Part shown: piece after piece, positions 7,203 to 14,869 of the stretch
Numbering within the stretch: the stretch's first letter is position 1
Layout of the letters: every line of letters begins with the position of its first letter
DNA from: Hyphomonadaceae bacterium
GTDB lineage: Bacteria > Pseudomonadota > Alphaproteobacteria > Caulobacterales > Hyphomonadaceae
Direction: 5' to 3'
NCBI GenBank assembly: GCA_030696545.1
Contig: JAUYSA010000219.1
Span: forward strand, 1-18,746
Length of the DNA: 18,746 nt
The notes under the pieces: model-generated
What the model was told of the DNA's origin: nothing
Databases searched by the model: none
The model's input: only the letters and a program-made list of their open reading frames with translations
Made by a program: the position numbers and the translations under genes

Positions 7203-8507
7203 TCAAGCCTTCGGCGTCACCTTCACCATCATCTTCGAGTAGCCCTTCACGAAGGAACTCGGGATGTGCTCGGGCTCTTCCAGAACCTCGATATTGTCGA
7301 AGCGCTTGAGGATTTCTTCCCACAGGATCTGCAGCTGCAGTTCGGCAAGGCGATTGCCGACGCAGCGGTGGATGCCGAAACCGAATGACAGGTGGCGGCG
7401 CACCATCGGCCGCTCGATCCAGAGATCGTTCGGGCGTGTGTACTGCGTCTCGTCGCGGTTGCCCGAGACATACCACATCAGCACCTTGTCGCCCTTGCGG
7501 ATCGTCTTGCCGCCGATCTCGTAGTCCTGCAGCGCCGTGCGGCGCATGTGGGCGAGCGGCGTCTGCCACCGGATGATTTCCGAAACGGTTGATTGAAGCA
7601 GGGAGGGATCGGCTTTCAGCTTCTCCCACTGGTCTGGCCATTTGTGCATCATCGCTAGCACGCCGCCCGTCATCGAGTTGCGGGTCGTGTCGTTGCCGCC
7701 GACGATGAGCAGGATCAGGTTGCCCAGATATTCCTGCGGCGACATGTTCCGCGTGTGCTCGCCATGCGCGAGCATCGAGATGAGGTCGCCCTTCTGATCT
7801 GCGTTGACGCGCTCGTTCCACAGACGCGTGAAATAGCCGAGGCATTCGAGCAGCTCGCCGCGCCACTGTTCTTCACTTGTGACGATATCCGGGTTGTTGC
7901 GGCCCGTGGCCACGTCGGACCAGCGCGTGAGTTTGCGGCGATCCTCGAACGGGAAGTCGAACAGCGTTGCGAGCATCATGGTGGTCAGCTCGATCGACAC
8001 CTTGTCGACCCAGTCGAAGGGCTGGCTCACATCGAGCGAGTCGAGAATTTCCGTGGTGCGCGAACGGATCAGGCTCTCGAAGCTCTTGAGATTGTCCGGC
8101 CCGACGATCGACTGCACCGTCTTGCGCTGCAGGTCGTGCTTGGGCGGATCCATCGCGATGAACATCGGCAGCTGGAAATCTTCGTCCTGGTCAACGATCG
8201 TGATGCCGCCTTCGGACGAGAAGACTCCGTGCGAGGTGTCGACCGTCATGATGTCCTTGTAGCTGGTGATGCTCCAGTAGGGGCCATACGGGCTGTCCGG
8301 ACACCAGTTGACCGGGTCTTCCTTCCGCATCCGCGTGAAGTAGTCCCAGAAAGCGTCGCGCCGCCAGAACTCCGGATCGCTGATGTCGAAGTTCGACAGG
8401 TCGATATCCGAAGCCTTGGGAAGCGGCGCACCTTTGGGGATGCCGTTCTTGCGGAATGCTTCCACGCCAACACTGGTGGCTGTAGGCGCTGATGCCGTAT
8501 CGGCCAT
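7203..8507 (-). CDS. Cytochrome P450, CYP153-type alkane/fatty-acid omega-hydroxylase
   Basis: A 434-residue soluble P450. Its closest match in memory is the CYP153 family, which hydroxylates terminal carbons of medium-chain alkanes and fatty acids using ferredoxin and ferredoxin reductase. Shared blocks include FGPYWS/YGPYWS, MFIAMDPPKHD (115-125), LLIVGGNDTTRNSMTGG, SEIIRWQTPLAHMRRTAL and LSFGFGIHRCVGNRLAELQ. The I-helix oxygen-activation region is GGNDTT (270-275), the ExxR pair is Glu310/Arg313, and the heme-ligand Cys is 382. All are intact, so it should be active. AGGAG lies 7-8 bases before ATG 8507. No ferredoxin or reductase gene is adjacent, so redox partners must come from elsewhere. 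A role in alkane growth is inference. Confidence 0.95.
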   Translation of the reverse strand: MADTASAPTATSVGVEAFRKNGIPKGAPLPKASDIDLSNFDISDPEFWRRDAFWDYFTRMRKEDPVNWCPDSPYGPYWSITSYKDIMTVDTSHGVFSSEGGITIVDQDEDFQLPMFIAMDPPKHDLQRKTVQSIVGPDNLKSFESLIRSRTTEILDSLDVSQPFDWVDKVSIELTTMMLATLFDFPFEDRRKLTRWSDVATGRNNPDIVTSEEQWRGELLECLGYFTRLWNERVNADQKGDLISMLAHGEHTRNMSPQEYLGNLILLIVGGNDTTRNSMTGGVLAMMHKWPDQWEKLKADPSLLQSTVSEIIRWQTPLAHMRRTALQDYEIGGKTIRKGDKVLMWYVSGNRDETQYTRPNDLWIERPMVRRHLSFGFGIHRCVGNRLAELQLQILWEEILKRFDNIEVLEEPEHIPSSFVKGYSKMMVKVTPKA

Positions 8508-8632
8508 TGCGCGTCTCCTGAATTACCCTCAATCGGCGGCTTCTGCGGCCTGCCCTGACACAGTCTAGCAGACGCAAACGTCAAGGGCACTCCTGTCCTA
8601 GCGGCAATCATGTAGGGATCGGGGAAACCCCT

Positions 8633-8684
8633 CGCCGCCGCCCGCGACAGTAGGGAACCCGTCCGCGCCTTTCGGGTGGCGGCG
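8633..8684. repeat. GC-rich inverted repeat between P450 and glycosyltransferase genes
   Basis: CGCCGCCGCCCG (8633-8644) and CGGGTGGCGGCG (8673-8684) pair with one G-T wobble around a 28-base loop. It lies in the 244-bp divergent spacer (8508-8751) between the P450 start and the GT2 start. It may form a leader structure for the glycosyltransferase mRNA. No promoter box is clear. Confidence 0.5.
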
Positions 8685-8751
8685 GATATGCTAGAGGTCC
8701 TTTCTTACGTTCCGGCGCCGCTTCTCGCGCCTTTTTGCAGGGATCGCCGCC

Positions 8752-9522
8752 TTGGGATCTGACACGCCCGCCCCGACGCGACGCGCCCTGACCGTGCTGA
8801 TCCCGTTCTTCAACGAGGCCGGCAACATCCAGCCTCTGATCGACGAAGTGCACACCGCGCTGGACGGGGTCGATTACGAGATTGTCTGCGTAAACGACTG
8901 TTCCAGCGATACGACGGCCGCGGAACTCGTGACGGCGCAGGCTACCCGCCCCGACCGCATCAAGGTCCTCACGCATGTCAAACGGCGCGGAAAATCCGCC
9001 GCCCTGTTCACGGGCCTGCGCAGCTGCGTGGGCGACTGGGTGCAGCTGCTGGATGGCGACGGGCAGAACGACCCCGCCGACGCCCGCCGGATCTGGGACC
9101 TCATCGCCGCCAAGGACGAAAACCCGGCCCTGGGCATCATCTGCGGCCGGCGCACCAGCCGGAACGATAGCGGCTTCAAATGGCTGCAGTCGCGCGTCGC
9201 CAACGGCATCCGCCGCTTCTGCCTGCGCGACGACGCCACCGACACGGGCTGCGGCTTCAAGCTGATCCGCCGCCGCGCCTTCCAGGACCTTCCCTTCTTT
9301 GCGGCGATGCATCGATTCCTGCCCGCGCTGGTCAAACGCGCCGGCTGGGATGTGCGCGAGGAGCCGGTCGCTGACCGGGAACGGCAACACGGCGTGTCAA
9401 AATATGGCTTTCTCGGTCGTTTCGGCGCCGGCCTTGTGGACCTCTTCGGCATGATGTGGCTTGTGCGGCGTGGTGGCTACGGCGTCGCCGCCGAATGGAA
9501 CGATCCGCGCGCCTCGCGCTGA
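8752..9522 (+). CDS. Family 2 glycosyltransferase, polyprenyl-phosphate sugar synthase type
   Basis: A 256-residue GT2 enzyme of the DPM1/ArnC-like kind, expected to transfer a sugar from a nucleotide donor onto polyprenyl phosphate on the inner face of the cytoplasmic membrane. The domain opens with LTVLIPFFNEAGNIQPLI, and the metal/nucleotide DxD motif is at 101-103 (LLDGDGQNDP). The family block DTGCGFKLIRR...LPFFAAMHRFLPAL follows. The C-terminal LFGMMWLV may be an interfacial helix. The start is TTG 8752, preceded by GCAGGG; the next possible start (the GTG of LTVLIP) lies inside the fold. The downstream GT39 gene probably uses its product. The sugar is not predictable. Confidence 0.88.
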   Translation: MGSDTPAPTRRALTVLIPFFNEAGNIQPLIDEVHTALDGVDYEIVCVNDCSSDTTAAELVTAQATRPDRIKVLTHVKRRGKSAALFTGLRSCVGDWVQLLDGDGQNDPADARRIWDLIAAKDENPALGIICGRRTSRNDSGFKWLQSRVANGIRRFCLRDDATDTGCGFKLIRRRAFQDLPFFAAMHRFLPALVKRAGWDVREEPVADRERQHGVSKYGFLGRFGAGLVDLFGMMWLVRRGGYGVAAEWNDPRASR

Positions 9523-9578
9523 CCGGCTCTTCGGTCCCGGGCGTTGGGCCTCTGGCGTTTGTTGAGTGGAAAAGACGC

Positions 9579-11243
9579 GTGAAGCAGCCGGTTCGGCAGC
9601 CCAAGCAGTCAAGAAAGCCGGCCAGGACCGTAGCGAAGGCTGCGAAGGGGCGCCGCAAGCCTCCGCGCGAGCAGGGCTCGTCGCTTGAAGCGTTCCTGCG
9701 GCTCGACAAGTCGGCCATCATCTTCTCGATCTTTGCCTTCTGCCTCATCCACTGGTCGATCCGCACCTTCATCGCGCCGATCTACACGATCGAGGAAGGC
9801 GACCAGCTTCTCCTCTCGCAATCGTTGCAGGTTGGATACGAAGCCCGCCAGCCGCCCATGCTGACCTGGCTGCACGCCTTCGCGGTGATGGGTGGCACGC
9901 TGTCGCCCCCCATCGTGTTCGCGGTGAAATACACGCTGCTGTTCGTGGCGCTGACTTTCTACTACCTCGCCGCCCGCAACGTGCTGGTGCGTCCCGCCGT
10001 CTCGGCCGCCGCAGTCGCAGCCTGGGCGCTGACTTTCCAGGTCGGCTGGTCGATGCACGAAGACCTGCTCGGCGCCGTCGGCCTGATGGCCTGCCTCTCC
10101 ATCTGTCTGCACGCAGTTACGCGCATCCTCACCTGGCGGCGCTATCGCGACTGGGTCTATCTCGGCATCGCCATCGGCATAGGCCTGCTGACCCACCATC
10201 TGTTCGTGGTTTTCCCGGTCGCGCTGATCCTCGCGATCATGCTGTCGCCCTTCTTCCGCGATGCGATGACGCTTCCGCGCATCGGCATCACGCTGCTCGT
10301 CGCTGGCCTGATCTACCTGCCCTACGCGATCTGGGTCTCGACCCACATGGGTTCGCTGTCTGACGCGTGGAGCGAGTACGCCGCCTCGTGGGAGATCGAC
10401 AGCGCGTATTTCGAGCGGGCCGGCAACGCCGCCGCCCAGCTCGGCCGCGCCCTTCTGGAATTCAGCCTGCCGCTTTCGCTGTTCTGGATGATGCTGTTCT
10501 GGACGCTGTGGCTGCCGGTGATCTATCCGATCTTCCCCCGCCGCAACACCGACGAGGAGCCGCACGAACTGGCCTGGCGCCGCCTGTTCATGCAGTCGAC
10601 CGTGTTCGCGCTAGTGGCTTACCTCATCAGCGTCGCCCTCGGCGTACAGGCCTACAAGGCGCACTGGATGATGCCGGTCATGTTCACCGCGCCGATCTGG
10701 CTGTTCCTGCATGTTAAACGTGGCGGCGAATTTCCCGTGGCCATCCGCGCCTTCGGCGCCGTCGTCATCGCCTTCGCCCTGCTTGTCGTCGGCGGACGGT
10801 TCGTCGAATGGCAGATGGAAATCGCCATGTGCCAGGAGGGCGGCTGCCGCCCCTATACGCCGGTGAAGGACTGGGCCGACGAACTCAAGAAAGCCGGCTT
10901 CGACGAAGGCACCATCGTCGGCGCCGACCGCCACCTCACGGGCAATCTCCGCGCCGCCTTCCCGCGCGCGCGCGTCGTCGACGCGGCCATGCCGCCCGAG
11001 GCTTTCCCGCTTCCGAAAACCAACGGGGCCTGCCTCGTCGTCTGGCGCGACACGGAATTCGACACCAAGCGCAACATCGCCGTGATGCCGCGCGAACTGG
11101 TCGCCTACCTAACGGACAAGCTCTACGCCTACCCGCACGATGCTGGGGCCGAAGGCGCCATCCGCCGCAATCTCCGCCAGTCAAACGACAAGGCAGCGAC
11201 GCTCTACTATCAGTTCGTGCGTCCGTCTGAATTCTGCCGCTGA
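9579..11243 (+). CDS. GT39/ArnT-like membrane glycosyltransferase
   Basis: A 554-residue polytopic membrane protein of the PMT/ArnT superfamily, which takes a sugar from a polyprenyl-phosphate donor and transfers it outside the membrane to lipid A, another glycan or protein. A basic Lys/Arg/Pro tail (1-34) is followed by TM1 and the acidic loop motif EEGDQ (72-76), equivalent to the catalytic acidic pair. LQVGYEARQPPMLTWL comes next, then roughly nine to ten further hydrophobic helices, and a C-terminal periplasmic domain (after 410) with CQEGGC. GTG 9579 is chosen; ATG 9495 is also in frame but would overlap the GT2 end by 28 bp. The 3' end overlaps convergent rimM by 34 bp. It is probably co-transcribed with GT2. 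Acceptor unknown. Confidence 0.87.
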   Translation: MKQPVRQPKQSRKPARTVAKAAKGRRKPPREQGSSLEAFLRLDKSAIIFSIFAFCLIHWSIRTFIAPIYTIEEGDQLLLSQSLQVGYEARQPPMLTWLHAFAVMGGTLSPPIVFAVKYTLLFVALTFYYLAARNVLVRPAVSAAAVAAWALTFQVGWSMHEDLLGAVGLMACLSICLHAVTRILTWRRYRDWVYLGIAIGIGLLTHHLFVVFPVALILAIMLSPFFRDAMTLPRIGITLLVAGLIYLPYAIWVSTHMGSLSDAWSEYAASWEIDSAYFERAGNAAAQLGRALLEFSLPLSLFWMMLFWTLWLPVIYPIFPRRNTDEEPHELAWRRLFMQSTVFALVAYLISVALGVQAYKAHWMMPVMFTAPIWLFLHVKRGGEFPVAIRAFGAVVIAFALLVVGGRFVEWQMEIAMCQEGGCRPYTPVKDWADELKKAGFDEGTIVGADRHLTGNLRAAFPRARVVDAAMPPEAFPLPKTNGACLVVWRDTEFDTKRNIAVMPRELVAYLTDKLYAYPHDAGAEGAIRRNLRQSNDKAATLYYQFVRPSEFCR

Positions 11244-11767
11244 AGGCCTTCGGGTAGATACCCCTCATCCGGATCAGCGCGCAGCACGCGCGCCTCCATG
11301 TCGATCTCCGGGAACACCTCCTCGGTGAACGGCAACAGGAATGTCGCCCCCGCCTCCGGCTGCACTTCGATCAGGTCGCCCGCACCGAAATCATGCGCCG
11401 CCTTCACCTGCCCCAGCGCGCGCCCATCGACATGCACCACGCTCATGCCGATCAGGTCGGCGACATAGACCTCGCCCTCTTCCTCGTCCGTCTCCGGCAT
11501 CGTCTCGCGCGCCGCATGAAGCAGCGTGCCGCGCATGGCTTCCCATTCCTCGCGCTGGCGGTTCTCCTTCGCCGTGACGCCAAACCCCTCGTTCAGCGGT
11601 CGGTGCTTCACAGGCGTCAGCACGACCTCGCCAGACTCATCCAGCAAAGGCCCAAACGAAAAGCACGCCTCTGGGTCTTCCGTGAACGAACGCACGCGCG
11701 CCTCGCCCTTAACGCCAAACGCGCCGGTGATCTGCGCCACCACAATCAGTTTCGGCTTGTCAGTCAA
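11210..11767 (-). CDS. rimM: Ribosome maturation factor RimM
   Basis: A 185-residue 16S rRNA-processing factor that binds ribosomal protein S19 and helps mature the 30S head. The N-terminal RimM domain begins with the family opening KLIVVAQITGAFGVKGE, and the C-terminal PRC-barrel ends with LLPFTEEVFPEIDMEA. The length is slightly above E. coli RimM because of a polar tail (GLQRQNSDGRTN) that lies in the region overlapping the GT39 gene. The start is TTG 11767, sharing TTGA with the stop of the GNAT gene (4-bp overlap), so translation is probably coupled. It is the last gene of the ffh–rpsP cluster; the usual next genes trmD and rplS are absent here. Confidence 0.95.
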   Translation of the reverse strand: MTDKPKLIVVAQITGAFGVKGEARVRSFTEDPEACFSFGPLLDESGEVVLTPVKHRPLNEGFGVTAKENRQREEWEAMRGTLLHAARETMPETDEEEGEVYVADLIGMSVVHVDGRALGQVKAAHDFGAGDLIEVQPEAGATFLLPFTEEVFPEIDMEARVLRADPDEGYLPEGLQRQNSDGRTN

Positions 11768-12261
11768 AGCGGCCGCTCCAGCATCGCCACGACCTTGCCC
11801 AGCCTCGGAGACGTTCGCGAAAGCAGGTGACGGAAGCCGAGCTTCTCATGGAAGGCCATGCTTTCCGGGTTTGGCGGCTGCTCGTTCACTTCGGCCGTCA
11901 GACGCAACTCGCCCAGCCTCGCTGCATCGGCCAGCGCCGCATCATAAAGCGCGCGGCCAACGCCCTGCCCCTTGGCGCTCGCGCTGATCGCAATCCGGTC
12001 GATGTAGAGATGCCTGTCGAACTGTTCTTCGAACCAGCCATAATTGTCGCTCGGATAGGCCGAGCCAGGCCGGATCAGAATCAGAAAGCCGGCGGGTTCA
12101 CCGCCGGCCTCCGCGATCAAGATGCGATACGCCTGCGCGGCGATATCGCGATAGTCTTTTGCGTCCATCTCGCCCACAGCGGGCGTCGATGCGGCGTTGA
12201 GGGCGAGGATAAAGGCCTCGTCCGCCTCCGCCGCATCTCTGATAGTGACGCCCACCGCCAA
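11764..12261 (-). CDS. GNAT-family N-acetyltransferase
   Basis: A 165-residue acetyl-CoA-dependent N-acetyltransferase. The acetyl-CoA pyrophosphate-binding motif A is at about 88-105 (IDRIAISASAKGQGVGRAL, with the loop K97-G98-Q99-G100-V101-G102). The C-terminal motif B-like block EVNEQPPNPESMAFHEKLGF is at about 124-143. The gene lies between rpsP and rimM: it starts at TTG 12261 directly after the rpsP stop, or at GTG 12255 two codons later, and its stop overlaps the rimM start. This interposition suggests co-translation with the ribosomal genes, but the substrate (a ribosomal protein N-terminus, an amino acid or a small molecule) is not visible. Neither start has a clear ribosome-binding site. 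Confidence 0.85.
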   Translation of the reverse strand: MAVGVTIRDAAEADEAFILALNAASTPAVGEMDAKDYRDIAAQAYRILIAEAGGEPAGFLILIRPGSAYPSDNYGWFEEQFDRHLYIDRIAISASAKGQGVGRALYDAALADAARLGELRLTAEVNEQPPNPESMAFHEKLGFRHLLSRTSPRLGKVVAMLERPL

Positions 12262-12666
12262 CTACTCGGCGGCGGCTTCTTCAACTTCAGCAGGGGCGTT
12301 CTTGGCTTCTTCCGCAGCAACGCGGCGAGCTTCGGCCTTCTCGGTGCGCTCGGTCTCGCGGGCCTTGGCTTTTTCGCCCGGGACAGCGCGGTTCGGGTTG
12401 TTGCCGTTTTCCCACTTCACGAGGCCGGCCTGGCCGAGATAACGGGCAACGCGATCCGTCGGCGTCGCGCCTTTCGCGAGCCATTCCTTGGCTTTCTCGA
12501 GGTCGATCGTCCAACGCTTTTCATCGCCTTTGGCGAGCAGCGGGTTGTAGGCGCCGATCTTCTCGATGAAGCGACCGTCGCGGGCGAAGCGCGAGTCAGC
12601 GATGACGACGTTGTAGTACGGGCGGTGCTTGGAGCCGCCGCGCGCAAGGCGGATTTTCAGGGACAT
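12262..12666 (-). CDS. rpsP: 30S ribosomal protein bS16 with long charged C-terminal extension
   Basis: A component of the small ribosomal subunit body. Residues 1 to about 80 form the canonical bS16 core (MSLKIRLARGGSKHRPYY, then AYNPLLAKGDEKRW and ATPTDRVARYLGQAGL). Residues from about 85 form an Ala/Glu/Lys/Arg-rich tail ending EEAAAE, so the protein is 134 residues against 82 in E. coli. Such tails are common in alphaproteobacteria. A purine-rich AAGAGAG lies upstream of ATG 12666. The 77-bp gap from the chorismate mutase stop is the longest inside the cluster and could hold an internal promoter, though I see no clear boxes. Confidence 0.97.
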   Translation of the reverse strand: MSLKIRLARGGSKHRPYYNVVIADSRFARDGRFIEKIGAYNPLLAKGDEKRWTIDLEKAKEWLAKGATPTDRVARYLGQAGLVKWENGNNPNRAVPGEKAKARETERTEKAEARRVAAEEAKNAPAEVEEAAAE

Positions 12667-12743
12667 AGGGTAACTCTCTTCTTTCAGTTTGTCGTACGTT
12701 GGGTTGATGTCAGTGATCTTGTTGTTGTTCAGCGGTCCGGGCC

Positions 12744-13037
12744 TCAGCCCTTCCCCTGTAGTTTCTCGTGATGGCGGATCACTTCCGTCACGATGAAGGC
12801 GAGAAATTTTTCGGCGAAATCCGGATCGAGATCGGCGTCATTGGCCAGCTTGCGCAGCCGCGCGATCTGCTCGGCTTCACGCGTCTTGTCCGCCGGCGGC
12901 AGGTTGTGCGCGGCCTTCAGCTCGCCCACCGCCTTCGTCGCCTTGAAGCGCTCGGCCAGCATATGCACGACAGCCGCATCGATATTGTCGATCGAGGCGC
13001 GCAGGCGTTTCAGTTCGTCGGCAGGAGACGTGCTCAT
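12744..13037 (-). CDS. Chorismate mutase, AroQ class
   Basis: A 97-residue all-helical AroQ enzyme that converts chorismate to prephenate for phenylalanine and tyrosine synthesis. Active-site residues align with the E. coli domain: R13 (R11), R30 (R28), K41 (K39), D50 (D48), R53 (R51) and E54 (E52). At the position of the C-terminal E. coli Gln88 this protein has His90 in the motif EVIRHHE; that substitution is, from memory, seen in related alphaproteobacterial copies. It is a stand-alone mutase, not fused to prephenate dehydratase or dehydrogenase. The start at 13037 overlaps the ffh stop by 4 bp (ATGA), with AAGAAGAA upstream, so it is translationally coupled to ffh. Confidence 0.93.
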   Translation of the reverse strand: MSTSPADELKRLRASIDNIDAAVVHMLAERFKATKAVGELKAAHNLPPADKTREAEQIARLRKLANDADLDPDFAEKFLAFIVTEVIRHHEKLQGKG

Positions 13038-14530
13038 TTCTTCTTGTCTCCCCCTCCAAGACCCGGAAGACCGCCGCCGCCAAGCCCCGGCAGTTTCGGC
13101 GCGCCTGCGCCGCCCATGCCGCCGCCCAGATTCTTCAGCGCATTGAGCTGCTGCTGGTTCACCTGCGGGCCCTGCCCCGGTGAACCGCCGCCCATGCCGC
13201 CCAGCATGCCGGCAAGACCCTTCATGCCGCCCTTGCCGAGCTTCTTCATCATGTCGGCCATGTTCCGGTGCATCTTCAGCACCTTGTTGACCTCGGCCAC
13301 ATCGACGCCCGCGCCGGCCGCGATGCGGCGCTTGCGCGAGGCGGCGAGAATATCCGGCTTCTTCCGTTCCTGCGGCGTCATCGACATGATGATCGCTTCC
13401 TGCCGCTTGAGCATCCGGTCGTCGACGCCCGAAGCCGCCATCTGCGCCTTGGCGTTTTTCACGCCCGGCAGCAGGTCCATCATGCCACCCAGGCCGCCCA
13501 TGCGCTGCATCTGGCGCAGCTGGCCAGCGAGATCTTCCAGGTCAAACAGACCCTTCTGCATCTTCTTGGCGACGCGCTCGGCCTCGGCCACGTCCATCTC
13601 GGCCTTGGCCTTCTCGACCAGGCTGACAATGTCGCCCTGCCCGAGAATGCGCCCAGCGATGCGGCGGGCGTCGAACACGTCGAGCCCGTCGAGCTTCTCG
13701 CCCATGCCGATGAAGCGGATCGGCAGGCCCGTGACCGCGCGCATCGACAGCGCCGCGCCACCCCGGCCATCGCCATCCATCCGCGTCAGCACGAGGCCGG
13801 TCAGCGGCAGGCGTTCATGGAAGCGCCTGGCCGTCTCGACCGCGTCCTGACCCGTAAGGGCGTCGGCAACCAGCAGGGTTTCGTTGGGATTGGCGATGGC
13901 GGCGATATCGGCCGCCTCGTTCATCATCTGGTCGTCGAGCGTGGTGCGGCCCGCCGTGTCCAGAATGATGACGTCATAGCCGCCGAACTTCGCGGCCTGG
14001 ATCGCGCGCCGCGCAATATCGGGCGGCAGCTGTCCTTCCACGATCGGCAGGGAATCAACACCAGCCTGCTGCGCCAGCACGCGCAGCTGCTCCATCGCCG
14101 CAGGGCGCCGCACGTCGAGCGAGGCGACGAGAACCTTCTTACGGTCCTGTTCCTTCAGGCGCTTGGCCAGCTTGCCCGTGGTGGTGGTTTTACCCGAACC
14201 CTGCAGGCCAGCCATCATGATGACGGCAGGCGGCGAGTCGATCTTCAGCGGGTCCGGCTCTTCATCGCCGCCCAGCGTCTCGACCAGCTGGTCGTGCACG
14301 ATCTTGACGACCAGCTGACCCGGCTTGATCGATTTGATGACGTTCTCGCCGATCGCCTTCGGACGAACGTCATCAACGAATTTCTTGACCACCGGCAGCG
14401 CGACATCGGCTTCCAGCAGCGCCACGCGGATCTCGCGCAGGGCCTCGTTGACGTCCTTCTCGGAAAGCGCGCCGCGGCCCGTCAGGCCGTCGAATACCTT
14501 CCCAAGACGATCTGTCAGCGCGTCGAACAT
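13034..14530 (-). CDS. ffh: Signal recognition particle protein Ffh
   Basis: A 498-residue GTPase that, with 4.5S RNA, targets nascent membrane proteins to FtsY. The N domain is at about 1-90. The G domain P-loop GLQGSGKTTTT is at 108-118, followed by LDTAGRT and TRMDGDGRGG. The M domain contains the RNA-binding SRKRRIAAGAGVDV motif, followed by a Met/Gly-rich tail with PGLGGG repeats ending in GGGDKKK, longer than in E. coli (453 residues). ATG 14530 (MFDALTDRLG) with AAGGAAA upstream is chosen; the open frame runs on to 14614 but those residues are not Ffh-like. It is first in the cluster and would be transcribed from the spacer upstream of 14530. The 4.5S RNA gene is not seen. Confidence 0.97.
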   Translation of the reverse strand: MFDALTDRLGKVFDGLTGRGALSEKDVNEALREIRVALLEADVALPVVKKFVDDVRPKAIGENVIKSIKPGQLVVKIVHDQLVETLGGDEEPDPLKIDSPPAVIMMAGLQGSGKTTTTGKLAKRLKEQDRKKVLVASLDVRRPAAMEQLRVLAQQAGVDSLPIVEGQLPPDIARRAIQAAKFGGYDVIILDTAGRTTLDDQMMNEAADIAAIANPNETLLVADALTGQDAVETARRFHERLPLTGLVLTRMDGDGRGGAALSMRAVTGLPIRFIGMGEKLDGLDVFDARRIAGRILGQGDIVSLVEKAKAEMDVAEAERVAKKMQKGLFDLEDLAGQLRQMQRMGGLGGMMDLLPGVKNAKAQMAASGVDDRMLKRQEAIIMSMTPQERKKPDILAASRKRRIAAGAGVDVAEVNKVLKMHRNMADMMKKLGKGGMKGLAGMLGGMGGGSPGQGPQVNQQQLNALKNLGGGMGGAGAPKLPGLGGGGLPGLGGGDKKK

Positions 14531-14869
14531 CGCGTTTCCTTTTTCCACATCGGACCATCCGACATGGGGACCCTGCTTTCCGCGGTCAAACCCGGCCCAA
14601 ACGCCCCAAGACAAACGGCGAGAGCCCCGCTGAGCGCAACGCGCCGGGCGGGGGACCTCGCCAGCCTCGTCCGAAGCCCATAAACACAGGGAAACGGGGT
14701 CGTGCTGGTCAAAGCACAGAAACAGGTTCTGCGCGGAAGACGGGCTCCCTACGCCCGGCTGTGGAAAAGGTCAAGGCAAACGCCCGGACGCCCCGGCAAA
14801 CCGTGCTAACCTTGGAACCGCACACGCCAGCGCACGTTGCTGGCCGATTCCCAATTTCCCGAGCCCCTC
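14531..14869. other. 339-bp divergent spacer between ffh and the transglutaminase gene
   Basis: No credible protein-coding gene is visible here: the short frames in it are shadows. It should contain promoters for both flanking genes. A short hairpin lies at 14550-14562 (TCGGA, CCA, TCCGA), about 20 bases ahead of the ffh start. The stretch around 14725-14765 (GGTTCTGCGCGGAAGACGGG and following CGGGC...GCCCG stem) looks structured and more RNA-like than coding, but matches no RNA I can name with confidence. Confidence 0.4.

Noticed and set aside
9609..10565. 318-codon open frame antisense to the GT39 gene
   Set aside because: Hydrophilic Gln/Arg/Asp-rich mirror of transmembrane codons; the plus frame has clear membrane helices and the EEGDQ motif.
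11827..12771. 314-codon plus-strand frame across the GNAT and rpsP genes
   Set aside because: It spans three recognised minus-strand features, including bS16, so it cannot be the coding strand.
13268..14683. 471-codon plus-strand frame across ffh
   Set aside because: Shadow of ffh; Arg/His/Leu-rich and unlike any family.
14728..14760. GGAAGACGGGCTCC segment, faintly like the conserved start of RNase P RNA (GGAAAGTCCGGGCTCC)
   Set aside because: Several mismatches in the invariant part, no matching P4 partner and no room for the rest of the RNA.
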